A stretch of DNA of 13,558 bases from an uncultured Clostridia bacterium (GCA_946405675.1 CAMJIC010000046.1:1-13558); one strand, 5' to 3'; positions 5,756 through 12,990 are shown, numbered from the stretch's first letter. Numbers and translations are program-made. Notes: a model not told the origin generated them from the letters alone.

Positions 5756-7027
5756 TTATTTGTATTCATTCAGGAAATCTTCCTTCCTGTACTTTTCGCG
5801 GTACTTTTTGGGCGTCATGCCGGTGACGCGCCGGAAGCTTTCTCCCATGTGGCTTTGCGAGGTAAAGCCAAGATAGGAGGCGATCTCAATGCAGCTGTAG
5901 TCCGAATAGGTGAGGAGATTCTGCACCAGGTGGATCTTCGCATTCATAATATACTGCTTCAGCGTGACCTGCTCATATTTTTTGAACAAAGCGGAAAGAT
6001 AATTCGGCTCCAGGCCGATGGCGGACGCAATATCCTGTACCTGCAGCTTGCGGTGCAGATGAGAATAGACATAATCCTTGCAGCGGCTGATGTGTGGGTT
6101 TTCCTCCCCGCCAACGCCCGGCCGGTCCTGCTTCATCTCTCTTACAAGTCTCGCGTAGTGCATCTCCGCCCTCTGCGCCGTGTGCTTGGCGGAGAGGGGA
6201 GTAGTGCATTTTTCCAGGGCCTGGATATAATTGTCGCTAAGGTAGAAGGCTGCTTCCGGACTCAGGCCTCCCCTGATCGCGGCTCGTGAGGTCAGTGTGA
6301 CGACAACGATCCCCATGTCGATCTCCTGCCTGAGGGGATCGGAGGACAGTGTTCCGTAGCGCCCCGAATAATCCTCGTGGATAATCCCGTCCAGTTCCTC
6401 CGTGTCACCCCGTTCCACTGCTCCGACCTCCCTCAGCTCATGGTTGTAGGGGTTGTGGACGAAATTGCTTTCCCTTTTATCGAACAGAAGCCGGGAAAGA
6501 GAGATCATGTTCATCTCATCCGTATCCTCCGGGAGGAAATGCTCTGTCAGGAGCTGCCTCCTTGCTTTGGCCGGATCCGGCGCTTTGCCTGGCGTGCAGT
6601 TAGCAAGGAGCAGGACGCATTCGGTAAAATCCTGGAAATCGGCTTCCCATACATGGGGACACCATTCCTGAAAGGATGCTTCCGTGACATCTTCCATTCC
6701 GGACAGGCTGATGCAATGATGGCTGGCATATCCTTCGGAAAAACGGACAGGCCCGATGACAGCGATGCAGCCCTTCAGCGGGATCCAGGCATAGAAGACC
6801 GCCTGCTCGATGGAAAAGACGCTCAGCCGGTCTTTGAATGTTGGATACGCAGCTTCCATAACCTGCGGGAAGCAGATTTCGTCCGAAAAGTCCGGAAATA
6901 CATGCTCCAGGATCAGGCGGCGGTCTGGACCAAACAGACGGACAGGTGTGTTCAGGTGCCTGTAAATATAGTAAAAAAGATAAGTGGGAACAGGGGGTGT
7001 TTCCGTCATAATGTTTTCTTCGGCCAA
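5756..7027 (-). CDS. AraC-family transcriptional regulator
   Basis: A ~423-residue regulator. The C-terminal ~100 residues hold the AraC double helix-turn-helix: first unit around VQDIASAIGLEPNYLSALFKK, second around CIEIASYLGFTSQSHMGESF, ending in GMTPKKYREKYR. The long N-terminal part resembles the sensory half of Firmicute AraC regulators that control carbohydrate genes; its ligand is not readable from sequence. Start choice: AAAGGAG lies inside the longest frame just after an ATG at 7042 that has no ribosome site. The SD fits best with TTG at 7027, five bases downstream. An ATG at 7009 is an alternative. The gene is divergent from the sugar-binding protein gene across a ~200-base control region, the usual layout for a local activator, and is followed by DUF624. 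Confidence 0.88.
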   Translation of the reverse strand: MAEENIMTETPPVPTYLFYYIYRHLNTPVRLFGPDRRLILEHVFPDFSDEICFPQVMEAAYPTFKDRLSVFSIEQAVFYAWIPLKGCIAVIGPVRFSEGYASHHCISLSGMEDVTEASFQEWCPHVWEADFQDFTECVLLLANCTPGKAPDPAKARRQLLTEHFLPEDTDEMNMISLSRLLFDKRESNFVHNPYNHELREVGAVERGDTEELDGIIHEDYSGRYGTLSSDPLRQEIDMGIVVVTLTSRAAIRGGLSPEAAFYLSDNYIQALEKCTTPLSAKHTAQRAEMHYARLVREMKQDRPGVGGEENPHISRCKDYVYSHLHRKLQVQDIASAIGLEPNYLSALFKKYEQVTLKQYIMNAKIHLVQNLLTYSDYSCIEIASYLGFTSQSHMGESFRRVTGMTPKKYREKYRKEDFLNEYK

Positions 7028-7093
7028 GCGGTCTCCTTTCATATTTCATAGAAAACTGCATTGCAGCGGGCTTTTTTTATATATATTCACTGT

Positions 7094-7113
7094 ATATCAA
7101 AGATTTTTGATAT
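7094..7113. promoter_or_regulatory. Palindromic operator candidate between araC-type gene and sugar ABC genes
   Basis: ATATCAAA (7094-7101) and TTTGATAT (7106-7113) are exact complements with a 4-base spacer, in the AT-rich divergent gap. The position, about 40 bases upstream of a TATGAT -10-like box for the binding-protein gene, suits a regulator site. AraC proteins usually bind direct repeats, so another regulator is possible. Confidence 0.4.
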
Positions 7114-7130
7114 TTGCAATAGGAATATGA

Positions 7131-7159
7131 TATGAAGCGGCCTGATTGTCCGCTATGAT
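7131..7159 (+). promoter_or_regulatory. Candidate activator-dependent promoter of the sugar ABC operon
   Basis: TATGAT (7154-7159) is a fair -10. The expected -35 position (7131-7136, TATGAA) matches the consensus poorly. A weak -35 is typical of promoters that need an activator, consistent with the divergent AraC gene. The leader to the ATG at 7236 would be about 70 bases. Confidence 0.35.
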
Positions 7160-7235
7160 GAACCTATCAGTAACAAGTCCTTTGACAGAACGAAGTAAGA
7201 GAAGGAACATATGGTCAAACAAAGGAGGTAGCTAC

Positions 7236-8513
7236 ATGAAGAAGAAACTTATGACGCTGGTTGCGGCAAGTGCTATGGCAGGCCTGATGGCAACACAGGC
7301 TATGGCTGCAGAAGAGATCTCTTTCTGGAATATTGCAACGGATGAGCCGGACAAGACGATCTGGTCCTATGCTGTAGACCAGTTCAACGAGAATGACTCT
7401 GAGGCGACAGGCTTTGAGATCGATCAGATTGCTACGGTGAATGACCAGTATAAGCAGAAGCTTGCTGTCGCCATGGCTTCCGGCGAGTGCCCGGATATGT
7501 ATATCCACTGGACCGGCGGCCCGATGGTGGAGTATATCAAGTCAGGCTATGCGCAGGACATCACGGATAAGGTGAAGGAATACGGCCTTGATGAGCTCTA
7601 TACGGAAGCTTCCCTTGCGCAGTGCACCGTGGATGGGAAGATCTACGCGATTCCGGTCAAGAATGACTCTGTCGCGATGTTCTTCTATGACAAGGCGATG
7701 TGGGAAGAGAAGGGATATGAGGTTCCTGAGACCATTTCTGAGCTGGAAGCGCTCTGCGACAAGATGGTTGAGGACGGCATCACCCCGTTTGCCCTTGCCA
7801 ACAGCGCCCAGTGGACCGGCTCCATGTACTACATGTACCTGGTAGCACGTTACGGCGGACCGCAGATCATTTCCGACGCGTATGACGGAACAGGATCTCT
7901 GGTGAATGATGCTACGATCTTTGCGGGCGAGAAGATCGAGGAATGGGTAGACAAGGGATACTTCCCGGAAGGCGTCAATTCCCTGTCCCCGGATAATGGC
8001 GACGACCGTGCGCTCCTGTACACGGGTGCCGGCATGATGCTCCATGGCTCCTGGCAGGTTGCTTCCATTAAGTCTGAGAACCCGGATTTCTATGAGAATC
8101 TCGGCGCGTTCCCGTTCCCGGCCCTGGAGGATTCCGAGGCTGACCAGTCTGTCGTCGTCGGAACGATGGGCGATAACTTCATCTCCTTCAACTGCGAGGG
8201 CGATAAGCTTGACGCAGCCATTAAGATGGCATCCTATTATTCCACGGATGAGTGGATGGCTCTGGATATTGAGTCCGGAAACCTTCCGCCTCTGAAGGCT
8301 GCCACCTCTGAAGAGCCGGCATGGCAGGATATCCTGGCAGTCCTTGGCGAGGCCAGCTCCGTGCAGCTGTGGTGGGATCAGTACCTGCCGAGCGCAGTTG
8401 CCGATGTCCATAAGTCTGCGACCCAGCTTCTGTTCGACAACTCCGAGACACCGGAGAATGTTGCCCAGATGCAGCAGGATGCGCTGGATGAGTACTTTGC
8501 GGAGAATAGCTGA
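7236..8513 (+). CDS. Sugar ABC transporter extracellular substrate-binding protein (family 1)
   Basis: A 425-residue binding protein of the CUT1 carbohydrate importers. The start at 7236 follows AAAGGAGG with 7-base spacing. Residues 1-24 form a classical signal peptide: KKK, a hydrophobic core, then TQAMA before AEEISFWN. The mature part begins EEISFWNIATDEPDKT and includes GIYAIPV-like (GKIYAIPVKNDSVAMFFYDK) and GAGMMLHGSWQV elements typical of solute-binding protein family 1. There is no lipobox cysteine, unusual for a Gram-positive binding protein, which normally must be lipid-anchored. Two permease genes follow after a 250-base gap. The nearby GH120 xylosidase suggests xylo-oligosaccharides as ligand; this is inference. 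Confidence 0.92.
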   Translation: MKKKLMTLVAASAMAGLMATQAMAAEEISFWNIATDEPDKTIWSYAVDQFNENDSEATGFEIDQIATVNDQYKQKLAVAMASGECPDMYIHWTGGPMVEYIKSGYAQDITDKVKEYGLDELYTEASLAQCTVDGKIYAIPVKNDSVAMFFYDKAMWEEKGYEVPETISELEALCDKMVEDGITPFALANSAQWTGSMYYMYLVARYGGPQIISDAYDGTGSLVNDATIFAGEKIEEWVDKGYFPEGVNSLSPDNGDDRALLYTGAGMMLHGSWQVASIKSENPDFYENLGAFPFPALEDSEADQSVVVGTMGDNFISFNCEGDKLDAAIKMASYYSTDEWMALDIESGNLPPLKAATSEEPAWQDILAVLGEASSVQLWWDQYLPSAVADVHKSATQLLFDNSETPENVAQMQQDALDEYFAENS

Positions 8514-8612
8514 TCTTAGATCTGTCCGGCAGGCTGATATCGCCATCAGTCCCGCCCCGGCGGTCATCATGCCGGTGTCTGCCTGATTCTGCCGGATCGT
8601 TATGACATGAAA

Positions 8613-8647
8613 AAAGGCAGGGAACGCTTCCAAGGTTCCCTGCCTTT
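8613..8647 (+). terminator. Intercistronic hairpin between binding protein and permease genes
   Basis: AAAGGCAGGGAAC (8613-8625) pairs perfectly with GTTCCCTGCCTTT (8635-8647) around a 9-base loop; only three T end the stem. Located 100 bases after the binding-protein stop, it would act as a leaky terminator or 3' mRNA stabiliser, giving more binding protein than permease. The remainder of 8514-8763 has smaller inverted stretches (for example CTGAT/ATCAG at 8534-8549) but no gene. Confidence 0.7.
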
Positions 8648-8763
8648 CCATTCAGGACAGGATGTGCTGGATGGAACGTATTTTGTTGCAGGCTTCACCC
8701 GTCTGGCTGGCAGGTGAGGGGCCTGTGACAATGGTTGCAGGAATGATAAGGGAGAGAAGTAAG

Positions 8764-9660
8764 ATGAATAATGAGACTCTGGCCAGCAGAAGGCAGCGGT
8801 CTACGACGATCTGCGCCTATGTATTTCTGATTCCGGTCATAGCCCTGATGGTCATTTTCCTGTTCTATCCGATCGTGCAGACGTTTATCAACAGCTTCAC
8901 GTCCTGGAACGGGATCTCGGCAAACAAGACTTTTAACGGACTGTATAACTGGAATAAACTGATCCACGACGGGGATTTCTGGAAGGCTTTTCTGAATAAC
9001 ATCAAGATCATGGTGCTGTCTTTGGTGATTCAGATGCCGATCGGTATCCTGCTAGCGACCTTCCTCGACACGGGCGGGAGAAAATACAATTTCTTCAAGA
9101 TCATCTGGTTCCTTCCCCTCCTGATGAGTTCTGTGGCAGTAGGTTACCTGTTCCACTATGTCCTGGCCACCAATGGCGGCATCATCAGCGGGATCTCCCA
9201 GCTGTTCGGCGGGGGCGTTGTTGACCTGCTCGGCAGCCAGAAGCTTGCGCTGTATGCGGTCATCGGCGTAATCTGCTGGCAGTTCATTCCGTTTTATATG
9301 GTCTACTACATGGCAGGCTATTCCTCCATTTCCGAGGATCTGTATGAGGCGGCAGCCATCGACGGCTCGACCCGTACGCAGTATATCTGGAGGATTGCCC
9401 TTCCGATGCTGATCCCTACCATCAAGAGCGCGGTCGTCATGTCAGTGGTGGGATCCCTGAAGTATTTCGACCTGGTATACGTCATGACCAACGGCGGCCC
9501 CGGAACTTCCACTGAATTGATGGCTACCTATATGTATAAGAATTCCTTTGTTACCTACAACATGGGATACGGCTCCGCGATCGCGGCAGGCATGTTCATC
9601 CTGATCACGGCGATCGCTACGATTATCATGAGAGTGATGAATTCGGGAGGTGATGACTGA
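8764..9660 (+). CDS. Sugar ABC transporter permease (MalF/UgpA-like)
   Basis: A 298-residue integral membrane permease with about six segments. The first covers AYVFLIPVIALMVIFLFYPI. The EAA loop, which contacts the ATPase, is EAAAIDGSTRTQYIWRIALP, beginning at E195 with the conserved glycine at 201. Start at ATG 8764 is supported by GGGAGAGAAG just upstream; an in-frame ATG at 8662 lies within terminator-flanking sequence and adds unlikely residues. Its stop overlaps the start of the next permease by one base, so both are translationally coupled. It would form the heterodimeric channel with that protein. No ATPase gene is present, usual for CUT1 systems that borrow a shared MsmK-type ATPase. 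Confidence 0.93.
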   Translation: MNNETLASRRQRSTTICAYVFLIPVIALMVIFLFYPIVQTFINSFTSWNGISANKTFNGLYNWNKLIHDGDFWKAFLNNIKIMVLSLVIQMPIGILLATFLDTGGRKYNFFKIIWFLPLLMSSVAVGYLFHYVLATNGGIISGISQLFGGGVVDLLGSQKLALYAVIGVICWQFIPFYMVYYMAGYSSISEDLYEAAAIDGSTRTQYIWRIALPMLIPTIKSAVVMSVVGSLKYFDLVYVMTNGGPGTSTELMATYMYKNSFVTYNMGYGSAIAAGMFILITAIATIIMRVMNSGGDD

Positions 9661-10502
9661 TGGTATCCGGAAAGAAGAAATCACATGTTGGCTGGATCAT
9701 AGCAGTCATCCTTGCCATATTCTGGCTGCTTGTCGCCTTTGTCCCCTTTATGTTCATGGTGCTGACAGGCTTCAAGGAAAAGCTGGAGGTCATCCTCGGA
9801 GGCGCGCTGGCCTTCCCGAAGTCCTTTTACCTGGACAATTATCTGTCGATCATTACAGATCTCTCGTTCTGGAACTATTTTAAGAACTCTGTGATCGTCC
9901 TGGTCCTGGCGTTGTTTTTCCTTCTGCTGTTCGCGGCGTTTGCGGCATATCCGCTGTCCAGGTTCCAGTTTAAGGGACGGGGGTTCATGTACTTCCTGAT
10001 TGTCGCATGCATGTCGATCCCGATCCATGTCACCATGATCCCGGTGTTCCAGATGTCGATCAGCACCCATCTGTATGATACGATCTGGATCCTGATTCCG
10101 ACGGCCGTTGCATTTGCGATGCCGATCTCCGTATTCATCATGACCGGCTTCATGCAGGGCATCCCGAAGGAACTGGAGGAATCCGCTGACATTGACGGGT
10201 GCGGAAGATACAAGAGGTTCTTCCGGATCATCCTCCCGCTGTCGACCCCGGGACTGTCAACCCTGGCGATCTACAATGGCGTTAATATCTGGAATGAATT
10301 CATCTTCGCGTTTACCCTGACCCAGTCGGAGAAGAACCGGACCCTGCCGCTGGCGCTGTGGAACTATCAGGGACAGTATTCCTCGAACACAGCCATGATC
10401 ATGGCTTGCCTGACCCTGTCTGTCCTGCCGATGATCATCATGTTCAGCATCCTCCAGGATAAGCTGGTCAAGGGCATGATGGCCGGCGCGGTGAAGGGAT
10501 GA
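9660..10502 (+). CDS. Sugar ABC transporter permease (MalG/UgpE-like)
   Basis: A 280-residue second permease with about six membrane segments. Its EAA-type loop is EESADIDGCGRYKRFFRIILPL (E174, G180 key positions), and FAFTLTQSEKNRTLPLAL is the periplasm-side region typical of MalG-like proteins. ATG 9660 overlaps the TGA of the preceding gene, and GGGAGGTGAT (9645-9654) inside that gene's end provides the ribosome site. It ends the transport operon; a hairpin and the inverted 160-bp repeat follow. Confidence 0.93.
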   Translation: MVSGKKKSHVGWIIAVILAIFWLLVAFVPFMFMVLTGFKEKLEVILGGALAFPKSFYLDNYLSIITDLSFWNYFKNSVIVLVLALFFLLLFAAFAAYPLSRFQFKGRGFMYFLIVACMSIPIHVTMIPVFQMSISTHLYDTIWILIPTAVAFAMPISVFIMTGFMQGIPKELEESADIDGCGRYKRFFRIILPLSTPGLSTLAIYNGVNIWNEFIFAFTLTQSEKNRTLPLALWNYQGQYSSNTAMIMACLTLSVLPMIIMFSILQDKLVKGMMAGAVKG

Positions 10503-10537
10503 CAGGAACGTGTCATGTATCGCAGCAGGGACACATG

Positions 10538-10574
10538 ACACCTCTTCCACAGGTCGGCCCGCTGGCGGGGGTGT
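10538..10574 (+). terminator. Terminator-like hairpin(s) after the sugar permease operon
   Basis: ACACCTCTTCCA (10538-10549) pairs with TGGCGGGGGTGT (10563-10574) with two wobbles and one mismatch, followed by GGTTTG. An overlapping alternative pairs GTGTCATGT (10510-10518) with ACATGACAC (10533-10541). The two share bases and exclude each other. The loop and right arm resemble the hairpin at 2263-2312. No strong T-run is present. Confidence 0.55.
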
Positions 10575-10580
10575 GGTTTG

Positions 10581-10740
10581 TAAGGAGCTGTTCAGAAATA
10601 ACTTGTACATATGACGCAGGACAAACGTTCATATGCAAGGAGGAAAACGCAGCCGTAGCGGGCTACGGCGAGGCTTTCCAACGCAGCAGATGAGCGTTTG
10701 GACAAGTCAGATGTACAAGTTATTCTGTAACAGATCCTAA
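10581..10740 (-). repeat. 160-bp palindromic repeat, copy B (inverted)
   Basis: This is the reverse complement of 2358-2517. I found no difference over 160 bases; identity stops at both edges (flanking bases differ at 10580 and 10741). It lies between the permease operon's terminator and the promoter of the GH120 gene. Because the element is nearly palindromic, orientation is defined by the small differences between its arms (the AGGATCTGTTACAG end is on the right here). Confidence 0.92.
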
Positions 10741-10749
10741 CCATATTTG

Positions 10750-10758
10750 TGATATAAT
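10750..10758 (+). promoter_or_regulatory. Extended -10 promoter candidate for the GH120 gene
   Basis: TGATATAAT combines the TGn extension with a consensus TATAAT (10753-10758). No good -35 is seen at the usual distance (ACAGAT, 10730-10735, inside the end of the 160-bp repeat); extended -10 promoters can do without one. Transcription from here would carry the 135-base repeat (10812-10946) in a ~230-base leader before the ATG at 10996. Confidence 0.5.
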
Positions 10759-10811
10759 CAATAGAACAGAAAGAATACTTTTTAAATGATTTGCAAAATA
10801 GTTCTGATAGA

Positions 10812-10946
10812 GTAACTGTTCAGGACAGCCCGAAGCACTTGCTGCTGAGGGCGTATGAAAGTGTAAATGAAGTGGCATCGGGCGATTCAGGATGTGAAGC
10901 ACATTGCCCGATGCGTAACTGCTCAGAACAGGTTCTGAACAGTTAC
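10812..10946 (-). repeat. ~134-bp composite palindromic repeat, copy B (inverted)
   Basis: The reverse complement of 4787-4919 with about six differences, including a 2-base insertion in the loop of the GCATCGGGC stem and A/G, T/C and A/T changes. It ends with the TAACTG-CTCAGAAC / GTTCTGAACAGTTAC palindrome (10917-10946). It lies in the leader of the GH120 gene, 49 bases before the start codon, where its stems could affect mRNA stability or translation. Confidence 0.9.
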
Positions 10947-10995
10947 GTTTTAAACAGAATATGCTGCTTTTGTTGCAGCGGAATGGAGTGATAGG

Positions 10996-12990
10996 ATGAA
11001 ATGGTATGTAGACCAGAGCGCAGGGTTTGAAGGGGACGGCTCAAAGGAGAGGCCGTTTACCAGAATATCGGACGCGGCCAGGATCGCCAGGCCGGGGGAT
11101 GAGGTGTTGGTTGCACCCGGGATCTACCGGGAATATGTGGATCCGGCTGTGGGAGGCGTGGAAAGCGCAAGGATCACTTACCGCAGCACGCAGATGAAGG
11201 GTGCTGTCATTACCGGCGCGGAGGTGCTTGGGGGATGGAAGAAGGACGGGGAGATCTGGACAACGTGCGTGGATAACAGTATCTTCGGTTCCTACAATCC
11301 CTATACGACTTATGTCTACGGCGACTGGTATTTTGCAGGAAAAACAAAACACACCGGCGCGGTATTTCTGAATGATAAGATGCTCTATGAGGCTTCCTCT
11401 GTGGATGACTGCCGGAGCGACCTCAAGAGCGAGGTGTCCTGGGTGCCGGAGGATTCCCTGTACAAATGGTACGCGGAGCAGTCGGCGGACGGGAAGCGGA
11501 CGGTGTTCTGGTGCAATTTCCAGGACAAGGATCCCAATCAGGAGAACGTGGAGTTCCTGGTGCGCAGGGAGTGCTTCATGCCGTCCAGAACCGGGATCGG
11601 TTATATCACGGTGTCCGGGTTCAAGGTGGACAAGGCTGCGACCACATGGGCGCCGCCTGCAGCCTTCCAGGACTGCATGATCGGTCCGCACTGGTCAAAG
11701 GGCTGGATCATCGAGGACTGTGAAATCAGCAATTCCAAGTGCTCCGGCATCGGGCTCGGGAAATACTATGACCCGGATAACGACCATTATTTCACCACGA
11801 AGCATGTCAAGAGCCCGACCCAGATGGAGCGGGATGCGGTCTGCAGGGGACAGTACCATGGGTGGCTGAAGGAATTCATCGGCGGACATATTGTCCGCAG
11901 GTGTGATATCCACCACTGTGAGCAGGGCGGCATTATCGGCCGGATGGGCGGTGTGTTCAGCCTGATCGAGGATAACCATATCCATCATATCAACAATATG
12001 ATGGAGCTTGGCGGGGCCGAGATCGCCGGGATCAAGATGCACGCGGCGATCGATGTCATCATGCGCCGCAACCATATCCATCATTGCACCATGGGGATCT
12101 GGTGTGACTGGGAAGCGCAGGGAACCCGGATCAGCGCAAATCTTCTGCATGACAACCAGAGGCCTTCCTTCGCGAAGCAGCTTGACGGCGGGATGTCCTG
12201 CCAGGATATCTTCGTGGAGGTGGGCCATGGGCCGACGCTGATCGACAATAATATCCTGCTTTCGGACGTCTCCCTGAGGATCGCGACGGAAGGTGTGGCC
12301 ATGGTCCATAATCTGATCTGCGGCGCGTTTTCCTATGTGGGGAAGGGCACGGGACCCAGGTATACCCCGTATCATATCCCCCACAGGACGGAGGTCATGG
12401 GCTTCATGACGATCCTTCACGGCGACGACAGGTTCTATAACAACATCTTTGTCCAGAAATGGCCGTCTGAGGACTTTGTGGTGAAAAATGACAGCCGGGA
12501 TCAGAAGGAAGTGGAGAACCGGCAGGTCGGAACCCATGTGTGGGATGAATATCCGACCTATGAGGAATGGATCGCGCAGTTTGACATGGACAGCCCTGTG
12601 CCTGACATGGCGGCGCTGGAACCCGCCCATGAGGGGCATCTGCCCGTCTGGTGCGGCGGCAACATCTATTTCAACGGTGCCCGCGCTTACCGTGCGGAGG
12701 AGGACGGAAGGGTCGATACGGAGCATTGCGTGAGCGCGGATGTGGAAGAAACCGCTGACGGCTGGGTTTTCCGGACGGATCTTTACCAGTGGCTTGGCGG
12801 CATGAAATGCAGGATGATCCATTCAGACCTTCTCGGGAAGGCGTTTGAACCGGAGGAGAGGTATGAGAATCCGGACGGGACTGCGATCACGTTTGATACG
12901 GACTACTTCGGGAAGCATCGCGGCACAGACGTGATCCCCGGCCCCTTTGCTCAGGAGTCGGATTGCATTCTTGTTTCGGCCTTGAAATAA
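10996..12990 (+). CDS. GH120-type beta-xylosidase (parallel beta-helix glycoside hydrolase)
   Basis: A 664-residue protein that aligns from memory with Thermoanaerobacterium XylC, founder of GH120, which removes xylose from the non-reducing ends of xylo-oligosaccharides. It shows the N-terminal SKERPFTRISDAARIARPGD and GIYREYVDP of right-handed beta-helix enzymes, TTWAPPAAFQDCMIGPHWSKG, then GIKMHAAIDVIMRRNHIHHC. CDWEAQGTR gives the presumed nucleophile D371, and DIFVEVGHGP the presumed acid/base E408, equivalent to XylC D382 and E405. Length is close to XylC (about 640). The ATG at 10996 has GGAG 7 bases upstream. No signal peptide, so it acts in the cytoplasm on imported oligosaccharides, fitting the preceding importer. 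The gene has its own promoter candidate and two repeats in its upstream gap. No clear terminator follows. GH120 membership is confident; exact substrate range is inferred. Confidence 0.9.
   Translation: MKWYVDQSAGFEGDGSKERPFTRISDAARIARPGDEVLVAPGIYREYVDPAVGGVESARITYRSTQMKGAVITGAEVLGGWKKDGEIWTTCVDNSIFGSYNPYTTYVYGDWYFAGKTKHTGAVFLNDKMLYEASSVDDCRSDLKSEVSWVPEDSLYKWYAEQSADGKRTVFWCNFQDKDPNQENVEFLVRRECFMPSRTGIGYITVSGFKVDKAATTWAPPAAFQDCMIGPHWSKGWIIEDCEISNSKCSGIGLGKYYDPDNDHYFTTKHVKSPTQMERDAVCRGQYHGWLKEFIGGHIVRRCDIHHCEQGGIIGRMGGVFSLIEDNHIHHINNMMELGGAEIAGIKMHAAIDVIMRRNHIHHCTMGIWCDWEAQGTRISANLLHDNQRPSFAKQLDGGMSCQDIFVEVGHGPTLIDNNILLSDVSLRIATEGVAMVHNLICGAFSYVGKGTGPRYTPYHIPHRTEVMGFMTILHGDDRFYNNIFVQKWPSEDFVVKNDSRDQKEVENRQVGTHVWDEYPTYEEWIAQFDMDSPVPDMAALEPAHEGHLPVWCGGNIYFNGARAYRAEEDGRVDTEHCVSADVEETADGWVFRTDLYQWLGGMKCRMIHSDLLGKAFEPEERYENPDGTAITFDTDYFGKHRGTDVIPGPFAQESDCILVSALK

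Noticed and set aside
5741..6289. + strand open frames opposite the AraC and DUF624 genes (5741-6289, 6377-7051)
   Set aside because: Shadows of the minus-strand genes; the minus-strand frames carry the helix-turn-helix and membrane signatures.
7182..7187. TTGACA as -35 box of the binding-protein gene
   Set aside because: No -10 box occurs at an acceptable distance before the ribosome binding site at 7221.
463..10946. CRISPR array
   Set aside because: The repeats are few, dispersed, partly inverted and of several lengths, with no regular spacers and no cas genes.
2358..10946. Classical composite transposon or insertion sequence
   Set aside because: The repeats encode no transposase and the two inverted pairs are interleaved rather than nested, so the block is not a simple composite element.
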